The notes under the pieces are model-generated. The model searched no databases, had not been told where the DNA came from, and was given only the letters and a program-made list of their open reading frames with translations. Below are positions 54,848 to 63,423 of a DNA stretch of 64,000 bases, in pieces. This stretch comes from Clostridium caldaquaticum. GTDB lineage: Bacteria > Bacillota > Clostridia > Clostridiales > Clostridiaceae. The stretch's first letter is position 1. Each line of letters begins with the position of its first letter. The stretch spans positions 1 to 64,000 of the forward strand of contig NZ_JAMSKT010000008.1 of NCBI RefSeq assembly GCF_023806125.1. Direction: 5' to 3'. The position numbers were made by a program, and so were the translations under genes.

Positions 54848-54905
54848 TAAAACTTCCTCCTTGTATTTCTCATAAGCACATAACAGTCAATAATTGCTAT
54901 GCCTT

Positions 54906-56003
54906 CTATATATGTTGCACAGAAAAATTGTCAATACTTCTATTTCCTATTATGTCTTTAATCTTATTAAAAATTTCTTCTGGATGAGGTACCATTCCCC
55001 CGGCTCTCCCATAAAAGTATACTGGCTTTCTGCCATTTACTGAAAGTTTAACATCCTCAACCATTTGACCTAAACTCATTTCAACTGATATATATCCAAA
55101 TTTAGTATTATTTACTGTGTTTTCAAAAGCTTCTGACGGAAATGGCCATAGTGTTATTGGTCTTATAAGCCCAAGCTTTACACCTTTTTCTTCAGCTGTT
55201 TTTATTACGTTCCTACATATTCGTGAAGTAGTTCCATAAGCAACCATTATTAAATCACATTCCTCTTCACAATTATAAAGTTCATATCTTACTTCATTCT
55301 TTATTATTTCATCATACTTTGCCTTAAGCTTCAGATTATGTCTTTCTAGCTCTTCTGGGTTTAAAAATAAGGAATTTATAACATTATGCTCTTTTCTGCC
55401 TCTAAGTCCTGTTGCTGCCCAAGTCTTCTCTGTAAGTTCTCTCTTTTTTCTTTCTTTAAATTCAACAGGTTCCATCATTTGTCCAAGCATTCCATCTCCC
55501 ATAATCATGCAGGGAGTTCTATAAACATCTGCTACATCAAAAGCTTCCTGAACTAAATCAACCATTTCCTGTACAGAAGCTGGTGCAAAAATCGGCATAT
55601 AAAAATCACCATGGCCCCCTCCCTTTGTTGCCTGAAAATAATCAGACTGTGCAGGCTGAATTCCCCCAAGCCCAGGTCCCCCTCTTACAATATTTACAAT
55701 AACACAAGGAAGCTCTGCTCCTGCTAAATAAGATATTCCTTCTGCTTTTAAACTTATTCCCGGGCTTGATGAAGAGGTTAAAACTCTTACCCCTGTTCCA
55801 GCTGCTCCATAAACCATATTTATAGCTGCTATTTCACTTTCTGCCTGCAGAAATACTCTCCCAAGCTTTGGCATCATTTTAGACATGTAGGCAGCTAGTT
55901 CTGTCTGAGGTGTAATTGGATAACCAAAAAAACAATGACAGTTAGCTCGTATGGCTGCTTCTCCTATTGCTTCATTACCTTTCATTAATACTTTTTCATT
56001 CAT
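54906..56003 (-). CDS. vorB: 2-oxoacid:ferredoxin oxidoreductase, alpha subunit
   Basis: A 365-aa subunit with the pyruvate-ferredoxin-oxidoreductase-like domain order: FFGYPITPQTELA at the N-terminus, LTSSSSPGISLKAEGISYLAG, then RGGPGLGGIQPAQSDYFQATKGGGHGD-type substrate region and a C-terminal transketolase-like domain. By similarity to clostridial genes it is likely named VorB (3-methyl-2-oxobutanoate), though 2-oxoglutarate is possible. It follows the ferredoxin-like subunit after 13 bp. Confidence 0.92.
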   Translation of the reverse strand: MNEKVLMKGNEAIGEAAIRANCHCFFGYPITPQTELAAYMSKMMPKLGRVFLQAESEIAAINMVYGAAGTGVRVLTSSSSPGISLKAEGISYLAGAELPCVIVNIVRGGPGLGGIQPAQSDYFQATKGGGHGDFYMPIFAPASVQEMVDLVQEAFDVADVYRTPCMIMGDGMLGQMMEPVEFKERKKRELTEKTWAATGLRGRKEHNVINSLFLNPEELERHNLKLKAKYDEIIKNEVRYELYNCEEECDLIMVAYGTTSRICRNVIKTAEEKGVKLGLIRPITLWPFPSEAFENTVNNTKFGYISVEMSLGQMVEDVKLSVNGRKPVYFYGRAGGMVPHPEEIFNKIKDIIGNRSIDNFSVQHI

Positions 56004-56016
56004 TGCTATATCACCT

Positions 56017-56226
56017 CTATTTTTCCACTACTATAACGCAATCCGGACACATTTTTGCACAAGAAGCACAGCCTATACACTGGCTCATTTTATCTTCTGT
56101 AACTTCAGCTGGATGATACCCTTTGTTATTTAATTTCTCTGAAAAAGATATTATATTTTTAGGACAAGCCTTAATACAATTTCCACAACTTTTACATCTT
56201 TCTTCTCTAAAGGTAACTCGCGACAT
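56017..56226 (-). CDS. 2-oxoacid:ferredoxin oxidoreductase, 2x[4Fe-4S] delta subunit
   Basis: A 69-aa ferredoxin-like subunit with two CxxCxxCxxxCP motifs (CKSCGNCIKACP and CIGCASCAKMCP), relaying electrons from the alpha/beta core. ATG at 56226 follows AGGAG; the GTG at 56235 overlaps that site. First of the four subunit genes and placed 26 bp after the P-loop protein gene. Confidence 0.94.
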   Translation of the reverse strand: MSRVTFREERCKSCGNCIKACPKNIISFSEKLNNKGYHPAEVTEDKMSQCIGCASCAKMCPDCVIVVEK

Positions 56227-56252
56227 AGAATTCACTCCTAAAACTTATTATT

Positions 56253-56918
56253 TTATCTCCATGGCGGTTTCATGTATATATCTATTGGAAAAATCTCACC
56301 TTTAACTTTACCTTTTATATCTTCAGCCATATCTCTTCTGCATACAGTAAATTTATATGGAATACCTAACTTTTGAGAAAGCTCATATACTTCCCTATCC
56401 CCCTTAAATATATCTTCTAAGGTTGTTTCATAGGATAAATTAGTATTTGAAATTAATTGTGTAACCTTGAGCCTTGAGGCAAATTGTATACTTTTTATAT
56501 ATTCCTCTGTTAATTCTGCATCAAGAGTTAAAGGTCTGTTATTATTAACTACAAAATATAAATCATAAGGTTCCTCTTTAAAAAATCTGTTATATTGCCC
56601 AAGAACTACTGCACCTGATTCATCTCCTCCTATATCTATAACAACTTCATAAGATTTATCATTAAATACAGAAAATATTTCTGCCGGCACTACTGCTAAT
56701 TCAGCATTAGAGTAGTGAGGATTCGATGAAATAACTCTTATACCATACTGTTTTTCTAAATAGTCCTTAATATCCCTAACACAAAAATAAGGATTAACTA
56801 TATCTATATCAACAATAGCAGCTTTTTTTCCCTCTTTTATAAGATTAATAGCATAGTTTATAGCTATTTCAGTTTTTCCACTTCCAAAGTGCCCAGTAAA
56901 AACTCTTATTCTGCTCAT
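56253..56918 (-). CDS. SIMIBI P-loop ATPase next to oxoacid oxidoreductase
   Basis: A 221-aa cytosolic protein with P-loop GHFGSGKTE, an IVDIDIVNPYFCVRD switch region, VIDIGGDESGA and a late CRRDMAED segment. It belongs to the MinD/CobQ-like P-loop group. A role as assembly or maturation factor of the adjacent iron-sulfur enzyme is inferred only from operon position. There is no membrane segment and no cysteine cluster. Confidence 0.8.
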   Translation of the reverse strand: MSRIRVFTGHFGSGKTEIAINYAINLIKEGKKAAIVDIDIVNPYFCVRDIKDYLEKQYGIRVISSNPHYSNAELAVVPAEIFSVFNDKSYEVVIDIGGDESGAVVLGQYNRFFKEEPYDLYFVVNNNRPLTLDAELTEEYIKSIQFASRLKVTQLISNTNLSYETTLEDIFKGDREVYELSQKLGIPYKFTVCRRDMAEDIKGKVKGEIFPIDIYMKPPWR

Positions 56919-57037
56919 ATGTTCTCCTATTCTTTTTTGTCTATATTATAACACAAATATTTCTTATCATATATTCAGCTTGTCTGCGTATAAGTATGAA
57001 CCTCCCTTTTTATTTGAAACGTTTACGAACTTTCTGT

Positions 57038-57070
57038 TTAATAGATTGCATCATTGACACAATCTATTAA
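57038..57070. terminator. Possible terminator between flavoprotein and oxidoreductase genes
   Basis: An 11-bp perfect stem TTAATAGATTG/CAATCTATTAA lies 23 bp past the flavoprotein stop. A T-run follows on the plus strand but not on the minus strand, so function as minus-strand terminator is uncertain. Confidence 0.5.
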
Positions 57071-57092
57071 TTTTATTTCATCCTGTAAAAAT

Positions 57093-58694
57093 CTAATCTA
57101 TCGGTGCCCACTCCTTCATAATGCTTTCTGCTATCTTAAGTCCGTCAACAGCTGCGGACATTATGCCTCCTGCATAGCCGGCTCCTTCTCCTGCAGGATA
57201 AAGGCCTTTTAAGCAGACACTCTGCAGATTTTCATTTCTTTCAATTCTTAAAGGTGCAGAAGTTCTTGTTTCTATACCTGTAAGCACAGCATCATCTTGA
57301 GCAAACCCTTTTATCTTATTTTCAAAGTTTAGCAAACCTTCCTTTAATGCCTCTATAACATAAGAAGGCAGGCAGCCTTTTAATTCTCTAAATTCATAAC
57401 CAGGTTTATAAGTAGGAATAATATTTCCCAGCTTACTGCTTACCCTATCCTTTAAAAAATCTCCTACAAGCTGTATAGGTGCTGTATAATTTCCACCACC
57501 CAAGGAATATGCCAGACTTTCATAGTGTCTTTGAAATTCCATGCCGCTTAGCGGATTACTACTTCCAAAATCATCTGGTCCTACAGTAACGACTAATGCT
57601 GAATTTGCATTATCCTTATCCCTTTTATAATAACTCATTCCATTTGTTACCAATCTTCTTTCCTCAGAAGCTGCAGCTACAACCTCTCCCCCAGGACACA
57701 TGCAAAAACTGTAAATAGCTCTTTTGGTCTTTTCACCAATATAGCTTAACCTATAATCTGCTGCCTTAAGTCTTTTATGACCTGCAAACCTGCCATACTG
57801 ATTTTCATCTATCAAGCTTTGCAGATGCTCAATTCTTACACCTATAGCAAAAGGTTTTGCAGTTAAAGTTATACCTCTTTTATAAAGCATTTCGTAAGTG
57901 TCCCTTGAGCTGTGTCCTATTGCTAAAACTAGATTTTCACAAGGAAACTCTTCACCATTAACTACAATACTTTTTAAACTTTTATCTTTAATAATCAAAT
58001 CCTCTAACCTGCTGTTAAATCTTACTTCTCCGCCTAAACTTATTATTTCTTCTCTAATGTTTTTAACAACATTTTTCAGAATATCCGTTCCAACATGAGG
58101 CTTTCCAATATATAATATCTCCTCTGGAGCACCGGCTTTTACAAAAGCTTCCAAAACATAGTCGCATCTTGAATCTTTTATTCTTGTTGTAAGCTTTCCG
58201 TCAGAAAAGGTACCTGCTCCCCCTTCACCAAATTGAACATTTGATTCTATATTCAGTTTTCCTGTAGTCCAAAAAGAATTAATGCTTTCAGTTCTTTCCT
58301 CTACTCTCTGCCCTCTCTCAAAAATTACAGGCTTATATCCTTTTCTCGCCATCAAAAGACCGGCAAACATTCCTGCCGGTCCCATTCCAACTATTATTGG
58401 TCTTTGCTTCATTTTTCTAGTACCAAAAGGAAACTCGTCTGTATATTTAACAGTCTCTAGTTTAATATCTTTATCATCCAGCCGCTTTACAAGGTTTTCT
58501 TCATTATCGGTACTCACCTCTAAGGTATAGTTAAACTTAATTCTATCTTTTTTTCTTGCATCTATGGATTCTCTTAAAATTTTGAAATCTTTAATATGAG
58601 ATTTTGATAACTTAAGCTTTTTAGCAGCCTTATCTTTTAAAATATTTATGTCATCGTCTATATCAAGTATTATATTGTTAATTCTTATTGACAT
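57093..58694 (-). CDS. FAD-dependent oxidoreductase, uncharacterised clostridial/bacteroidete type
   Basis: A 533-aa flavoprotein. After an N-terminal alpha/beta segment (residues 1-90) comes the dinucleotide-binding motif IVGMGPAGMFAGLLMARKG, then NVQFGEGGAGTFSDGKLTTR, a second FAD contact LVLAIGHSSRDTY and the C-terminal GLYPAGEGAGYAGGIMSAAVDG. These are traits of the large uncharacterised FAD-dependent protein family; the substrate is unknown. GGAGG lies 12 bp before the ATG, inside the end of cdaR (5-bp gap), so it is coupled to the cdaA-cdaR operon. Confidence 0.88.
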   Translation of the reverse strand: MSIRINNIILDIDDDINILKDKAAKKLKLSKSHIKDFKILRESIDARKKDRIKFNYTLEVSTDNEENLVKRLDDKDIKLETVKYTDEFPFGTRKMKQRPIIVGMGPAGMFAGLLMARKGYKPVIFERGQRVEERTESINSFWTTGKLNIESNVQFGEGGAGTFSDGKLTTRIKDSRCDYVLEAFVKAGAPEEILYIGKPHVGTDILKNVVKNIREEIISLGGEVRFNSRLEDLIIKDKSLKSIVVNGEEFPCENLVLAIGHSSRDTYEMLYKRGITLTAKPFAIGVRIEHLQSLIDENQYGRFAGHKRLKAADYRLSYIGEKTKRAIYSFCMCPGGEVVAAASEERRLVTNGMSYYKRDKDNANSALVVTVGPDDFGSSNPLSGMEFQRHYESLAYSLGGGNYTAPIQLVGDFLKDRVSSKLGNIIPTYKPGYEFRELKGCLPSYVIEALKEGLLNFENKIKGFAQDDAVLTGIETRTSAPLRIERNENLQSVCLKGLYPAGEGAGYAGGIMSAAVDGLKIAESIMKEWAPID

Positions 58695-58699
58695 ATAGT

Positions 58700-59959
58700 T
58701 TATTGTCCTCCATTCGTTGGTGCATTGGTTGAAGCTGCTGCATCAGAATTGCCTGCAGCTGATGCTTCCTTTTTCTTTAAAGTAACTTTTACACTCTGCG
58801 GATTAGTTGAAATCTTTGTTACGCCTTGTGGTATAATAGTATTTATCTTTAATGAATATTCGCCTTCTGATGTTATTCCACTAAGGTCTGCAAAAGCGCT
58901 AAAATCCTCCTCTTTAATTGTATTAATTGTACTTTCCGCACCTGATACTGTTATTGAAACTTTTTGAATATCTAGTGCTGCTGTAAACACTTCATTTAAA
59001 TTCTTAATACCAATATTTAAAGAATAGGTCTTACTAATAACTTTTTCTAAATTTGCCTTAACCTTAACTGTTCCATCACTGTTTATTAAGCTTATCCCTT
59101 CTGGTACAATTAATTTAACAACAATATTTTTATTTGGAGAAAGAGTACTTAAATCTACAGGCTCTGTATCCAATGCTGTTATATTATTTATTGCATTTCC
59201 TCCGGCTATATCCACTTTTTCTGGCTGCGGCACTAAGGATTTTAAATAAAATTCATTACTTATGTTTCCTTTTGTCTTAACATTTATTCCAACTGTTTTA
59301 GTCCTTTTAACTGGAATTGTTACTTGAACAGTATTTGTATCTATACTTACATTCTTGACCTCTTTGCCGTCTGCATCAACAGCTTTAAGAGGTAAATTAA
59401 AATTTATATCTTCTTCATAATTATTTATATCTTTTCCAGCTTCTACAGCTGTAACTGCATTAACAAATTTTGCTGCACCGCTTACAATTACTTCTGTTGG
59501 ATTTATTGTTTGTGGAAAGGCATAAAAACCTTCTTTAGCCTTTCCGCTTATAGATACCTTCACAGGAACACTTTTTTGCACTAAATCATCAAACATTACT
59601 TTAACATAATAACCTGAATCTAACACTGTAACATTAACCGGCTGCCTTTCAACTGTAACAGGAATCCTGATTTCACCCTTAGATAAAGCATACATACTCA
59701 TATCCGCTACTACTTTAAATTGTTCCTTGCCAAGCTCTATATCTGCAGGTGTTCCTTTAACATTTAAAGCTACAGTAAACTGTTGTTCTGGCAGAATAAC
59801 AAGTTTCTTATCAGTTACAGAATCAATATTTGTAAGCTCTACTGCAACAGTAACCCTTCTTGTAACTTCATTATTTCCTATAGTAACTATATAAAGCCAT
59901 AGAGAAAAAGCTGCTATTACACAGCATATTTTAATTAGCCACGTATCTTTTTGCTCCAT
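58700..59959 (-). CDS. cdaR: CdaA regulator CdaR (YbbR-domain protein)
   Basis: Membrane-anchored extracytoplasmic regulator of diadenylate cyclase CdaA. The 419-aa protein has one N-terminal membrane helix (about residues 9-27) and a chain of YbbR repeats, seen as recurring V-x-V-x-G motifs such as VALNVKGTPADIE, VPVKVSISGKAKEGF and VTVSGAESTI. The C-terminus is a short Ala/Asn/Gly-rich tail. The ATG overlaps the 3' end of cdaA by 25 bp. Confidence 0.93.
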   Translation of the reverse strand: MEQKDTWLIKICCVIAAFSLWLYIVTIGNNEVTRRVTVAVELTNIDSVTDKKLVILPEQQFTVALNVKGTPADIELGKEQFKVVADMSMYALSKGEIRIPVTVERQPVNVTVLDSGYYVKVMFDDLVQKSVPVKVSISGKAKEGFYAFPQTINPTEVIVSGAAKFVNAVTAVEAGKDINNYEEDINFNLPLKAVDADGKEVKNVSIDTNTVQVTIPVKRTKTVGINVKTKGNISNEFYLKSLVPQPEKVDIAGGNAINNITALDTEPVDLSTLSPNKNIVVKLIVPEGISLINSDGTVKVKANLEKVISKTYSLNIGIKNLNEVFTAALDIQKVSITVSGAESTINTIKEEDFSAFADLSGITSEGEYSLKINTIIPQGVTKISTNPQSVKVTLKKKEASAAGNSDAAASTNAPTNGGQ

Positions 59960-60780
59960 AGCACCACCCTCTCCCTAAAGGTTATCTTTCTTTTTTGCTT
60001 AGCTTTCAATATTCTAATTAGTATATCTTTTAATCTTTCCTTAGTATAATTTCTAGTCAGTTTTCCGTTTACCGCAAGGGATACGACTCCTGTTTCTTCA
60101 GACACTATTATAGTTAATGCATCGGAATTTTCGGATATCCCTATACCTGCTCTATGCCTTGTACCTAATAATTTACTTATATCATCACTGTTTGTCAAAG
60201 GTAAAAAACAACCTGATGCAATAATTCTATCGTTTCTAATTATAGTTGCTCCATCGTGAAGAGGTGTATTAACTACAAAAATGTTTTCAAGAAGTGCAGA
60301 TGAAACCAATGCATCTAATTTAGTACCAGTACTTATAACTTCTCCAAGTCCAGTTCTGTTTTCGATAACTATTAAAGCTCCTGTTTTGCTTTTAGATAAA
60401 CTTTCTACAGCTTCCGTTACTTCATTTATAACTTTCTCCATTATCTCATCATTTTCAAGTAAGTGCCTGTCGTTAAAAGCGCTTCTTCCCAAGTGTTCCA
60501 GAGCTCTTCGTATCTCAGGCTGAAATATAATTATAATAGAAAGAATACCTATAGTTATTGTTTTATTTAAAATCCATTCCAGCATTGTTAATTTGAGAAT
60601 TGAGCTTACAGGAATAAGTAAAAGTATTAAAAGAATACCCTTTAAAAGCTGCTCAGCTCTTGTTTCTCTAATAAGCATATAACCCTTATAAAAAATATAT
60701 GATACCACTATAATGTCTAATATAGAGAATGGACTTATAGCTTTAATGCTATTTACTAACAATCCGAAAAATTCTGCCAC
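59935..60780 (-). CDS. cdaA: Diadenylate cyclase CdaA
   Basis: Makes cyclic di-AMP, an essential second messenger for wall and potassium homeostasis. The protein of about 281 aa has three N-terminal membrane helices and a DAC domain with the DGA motif (TPLHDGATIIRND) and RHRAGIGISE. The likely start is GTG at 60780, which follows AGGAGGG at 6 bp; the ATG at 60807 has no ribosome site. cdaR overlaps it downstream, as in most Firmicutes. Confidence 0.95.
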   Translation of the reverse strand: MAEFFGLLVNSIKAISPFSILDIIVVSYIFYKGYMLIRETRAEQLLKGILLILLLIPVSSILKLTMLEWILNKTITIGILSIIIIFQPEIRRALEHLGRSAFNDRHLLENDEIMEKVINEVTEAVESLSKSKTGALIVIENRTGLGEVISTGTKLDALVSSALLENIFVVNTPLHDGATIIRNDRIIASGCFLPLTNSDDISKLLGTRHRAGIGISENSDALTIIVSEETGVVSLAVNGKLTRNYTKERLKDILIRILKAKQKRKITFRERVVLWSKKIRG

Positions 60781-61031
60781 ATTTTTCCCTCCTAAACTGC
60801 TAACCAAAAAATTTATCAGAACTTATAGTTTATTATCTATATTCAATTATACAACAATATACACCCTTATAGTATAAAATTATTGCTAAATATATGAAAC
60901 TTTAATCAAGATTTTAATAATATTTATTAATAGAAAATTTAAAAAACAGCAAGAAGGAATTTTAACACAAAACATAGAATATTAATATATAGTACAACCA
61001 TCAGTAAATAAGGAATACGGAGGAGTAAAAA

Positions 61032-62072
61032 TTGGAAGGGGAAAACGTTAAAAATAATAAAGCTAAAGATAAAGCTAAAAATAAAATAGTAATTTTTATG
61101 TTACAAATATTAGGTTTTGTAATTTTATTAGGAGCAGTTTTTTTTGGAACATACTATTTATTCATAGGCGACTCAATGAATTCCTATGAAAAAAATGTAA
61201 AAGAAATTATAAGCAAAATAAATGATGTTAACTCAAGTACAGCCTCCTATAGTAAGGGTCAGGCTATTGATTCAGAAAAACTAACAGCAATCAGAAAAGA
61301 AATCCCAGAGAAAATTCAAAATTTAACAGTTTTAAAGGATAAACTTCAAACTATAACTGCTTCAGATAAATATAAAGCAGACCATGAAAATCTTACAAAT
61401 GGATTAGAAAAAAATATAACTATTTATAGACAGATAGATGCAATTTATAGAGATCCCGAAGGAAAAGATATAGACAAAGCTGCTGATAACCTGAAAACTT
61501 ATATGGAAAGTTGTATAAATTATTATTCTAAAATCATCAATAAAAACTTAATAATAACTCTGCCTGAAGGCTGCGTAACTTTTATTGAAAATACGTTAAA
61601 TTATGCCTATGAACTAGGTAGAATTCAAAGAGATAAAGAAATAACCCAAAATCAGAATGCAGAGTTTATTGAAAGCCTGGATAATATTGCATCAAAGTTT
61701 TCTCCTCTTAAGATAGATTTTTCAATTCAGCTTTCAAAAACTAGAAATGAAGGTGGAAACTTAGACAATATTATAGCTCTTGCTAATAAAAATGATGATG
61801 AGTTAAATTACATAAGACAGGAGTTTTCAAATTTAGCTGTTCCTGCAAAAGCGGTTAACTGCTATAAATTATTTAATACTGCTATGGATAGTTATGAAAG
61901 CTATCTTCAAAGCTTTATTTATGCAGTTAAAAATGAAAAACTTGCAGGAAGTAATTTAACAAGTGAAAAGCTTGCTGAAATTTACTCAGATTCAACTTCA
62001 AAATATAATGCTGCGGAAAAAAATTATAATAGTTTTTTAAAGACTTTCACAGAATTTAAAAATGCTAATTAA
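61032..62072 (+). CDS. Membrane-anchored helical protein of unknown function
   Basis: Not recognised. The 346-aa protein has a very basic start (KNNKAKDKAKNK), one membrane helix (about residues 20-45) and a long extracytoplasmic part that is predicted almost wholly helical, with heptad-like stretches and many Lys, Asn, Asp and Tyr. The start is TTG at 61032, 6 bp after GGAGGAG. It is divergent from cdaA and upstream of the c-di-AMP-controlled hydrolase, but has its own terminator. Confidence 0.78.
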   Translation: MEGENVKNNKAKDKAKNKIVIFMLQILGFVILLGAVFFGTYYLFIGDSMNSYEKNVKEIISKINDVNSSTASYSKGQAIDSEKLTAIRKEIPEKIQNLTVLKDKLQTITASDKYKADHENLTNGLEKNITIYRQIDAIYRDPEGKDIDKAADNLKTYMESCINYYSKIINKNLIITLPEGCVTFIENTLNYAYELGRIQRDKEITQNQNAEFIESLDNIASKFSPLKIDFSIQLSKTRNEGGNLDNIIALANKNDDELNYIRQEFSNLAVPAKAVNCYKLFNTAMDSYESYLQSFIYAVKNEKLAGSNLTSEKLAEIYSDSTSKYNAAEKNYNSFLKTFTEFKNAN

Positions 62073-62091
62073 AATTAATATTACTACACTC

Positions 62092-62122
62092 TGGCATACT
62101 TTAAATAGTATGCCAATTTTTT
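62092..62122 (+). terminator. Terminator of helical membrane protein gene
   Basis: TGGCATACT-N6-AGTATGCCA followed by ATTTTTTT. Confidence 0.88.
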
Positions 62123-62164
62123 TCTGAAATTTTGTATTTTTTTCAAAAACTGTGGAATAATAAA

Positions 62165-62273
62165 TTCAGCCTAAGTTTTTATAAACGCGGGGAAACCATT
62201 TTGTTTGGGGTGAATCGTTTTTTAACGTAGGTTATGCCTTTACCGAACCCGTCAGCTAACCCCGTAGGTAAAA
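62165..62273 (+). ncRNA. c-di-AMP riboswitch (ydaO-yuaA motif)
   Basis: Conserved elements are seen in order: CGCGGGGAAACC, TTTGGGGTGAATCG, ACGTAGGTTATGCC and the highly conserved CCGAACCCGTCAGCTAAC-CCCGTAGG. It ends only a few bases before the ribosome site AAAGGAGG of the hydrolase gene, with no separate terminator hairpin. Translational control or a terminator within the aptamer region is therefore likely. c-di-AMP binding normally turns such genes off. Confidence 0.9.
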
Positions 62274-62284
62274 GGAGGAAAAAA

Positions 62285-62806
62285 ATGAAAAAATACTTTT
62301 CAATACTTTTACTGACGACCATTATCCTAAGCATTCCTTGGTCTACAGTAAAAGCAGCAAATGATACGGATTGCGATTTATATAACGAACAAATAAGCGC
62401 AGTCCAAGTTTTTAACGTATCTGATAAAACTATATATATAACTGATGATGACGTATATCTTATGGCACAGATTGTATATGCTGAAAGCCGTTCAGAACCT
62501 TACGATGGTAAAGTTGCTGTAGCTTCAGTAATACTTAACAGGCTTAAAAGTCCCGATTTTCCAAAAACTATAGAAGGAATAATAAAGCAGAAAAATGCTT
62601 TTTCCTGCTTAAAAAATGGTGAAATACACGTAGTGCCAGATAAAGCAAGCTACGCAGCAGTTTTAGATGCACTAAAAGGTAAAGACCCTACTAATAAGGC
62701 AGTTTTCTTTTACAATCCAAAAATATCAACTTCAACTTGGATGAAAAAGGTAAATAAAACAAATATAAAATCTATAGGCAATCATGTTTTTTTTGCAGTT
62801 AAATAA
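62285..62806 (+). CDS. SleB/CwlJ-type cell-wall hydrolase
   Basis: Secreted peptidoglycan hydrolase, 173 aa. A signal peptide ends near TVKA-AN (residue 24). The Hydrolase_2 domain has AQIVYAESRSEPYDGKVAVA with the catalytic-type Glu, VILNRLKSPDFP and a closing STSTWMKKV/IGNHVFF. The N-terminal peptidoglycan-binding repeats of spore SleB are missing, so it is the short form. ATG at 62285 follows AAAGGAGG; an in-frame ATG at 62234 lies inside the riboswitch. The c-di-AMP riboswitch suggests vegetative wall control rather than germination. Confidence 0.92.
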   Translation: MKKYFSILLLTTIILSIPWSTVKAANDTDCDLYNEQISAVQVFNVSDKTIYITDDDVYLMAQIVYAESRSEPYDGKVAVASVILNRLKSPDFPKTIEGIIKQKNAFSCLKNGEIHVVPDKASYAAVLDALKGKDPTNKAVFFYNPKISTSTWMKKVNKTNIKSIGNHVFFAVK

Positions 62807-62827
62807 AGCTTAATAATTTTACTCAAT

Positions 62828-62877
62828 ACAAAGGCTGTATCCAAATAACCTAATAATTTCTTGGATACAGCCTTTGT
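62828..62877. terminator. Long inverted repeat / terminator after hydrolase gene
   Basis: A perfect 17-bp stem ACAAAGGCTGTATCCAA/TTGGATACAGCCTTTGT with a 16-base loop lies 21 bp after the stop. It probably ends the hydrolase transcript. The loop is larger and the T-run poorer than usual. Confidence 0.7.
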
Positions 62878-62956
62878 AGGTTCTTAATTACTCTAGAACT
62901 TAGGGACGGTTATCAAACTTTATAATTTTTATTTGAAAAAGTGGTGTTAGTATATT

Positions 62957-63423
62957 AGTGTGCACACAAAAATTAGAACACCTTAAAATATAAAAAAGAA
63001 AGAAAAAGTCTATAATGGCAAAAAGACAGAGATATTATACAAAAGAATTTAGAAAGACAATTGTAGAGCTCTATAACTCTGGTAAGAGTTTGGCAGAACT
63101 TAGTAGCGAATATGGCATATCAAAGTCAACAATCAATAGATGGCTTAAGAGAGTTAAACCAATAACTGTGAATAAATATACAACTATAACATCAGCAGAG
63201 TATCAGGCAATGTTAAATAAGATGGCAAGGCTTGAGGAGGAAAAGGAAGAAGTAAACCTAGTTACATATTGTGACTTTAATACTGCAAGGATAGCTATAT
63301 TCGAATATATAGAATCCTGGTATAACAGAAAAAAGCTTCATAGCAGTATCGGTTATATGACTCCCTAACAGTTTGAAGATTCTTTAAGAAAACTGCATAA
63401 AAAATTCGAGTTTTTGTGTCTAC
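62957..63423 (+). mobile_element. IS3-family remnant with large internal deletion
   Basis: The element carries the orfA start and the orfB end of an IS3-type transposase joined by a deletion. The ends share ACACAAAAA in inverted orientation (left about 62964, right about 63412-63420). A possible TATATT target duplication lies at 62951-62956 and 63424-63429. At about 470 bp it is far shorter than an intact IS3-family element (about 1.2-1.5 kb) and has no complete transposase. Confidence 0.78.
63015..63368 (+). pseudogene. Deleted IS3-family transposase (orfA head fused to orfB tail)
   Basis: Residues 1-78 are an orfA-type helix-turn-helix protein (FRKTIVELYNSGKSLAELSS, then YGISKSTINRWLK). 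After EEEKEEV the sequence switches to the C-terminus of an orfB-type DDE transposase: IFEYIESWYNRKKLHSSIGY. A TAA replaces the codon after MTP, whereas the downstream frame continues QFEDSLRKLHKKF, the normal family end. The catalytic DDE core is lost, so no transposase activity is possible. Confidence 0.85.

Noticed and set aside
62234-62284. Upstream ATG of the SleB-type hydrolase
   Set aside because: It lies inside the riboswitch, lacks a ribosome site and would spoil the signal peptide; 62285 has AAAGGAGG.
62895-62920. REP-like element (AGGGACGGTT)
   Set aside because: Only one half of the usual inverted pair is present and no further copies are in the window.
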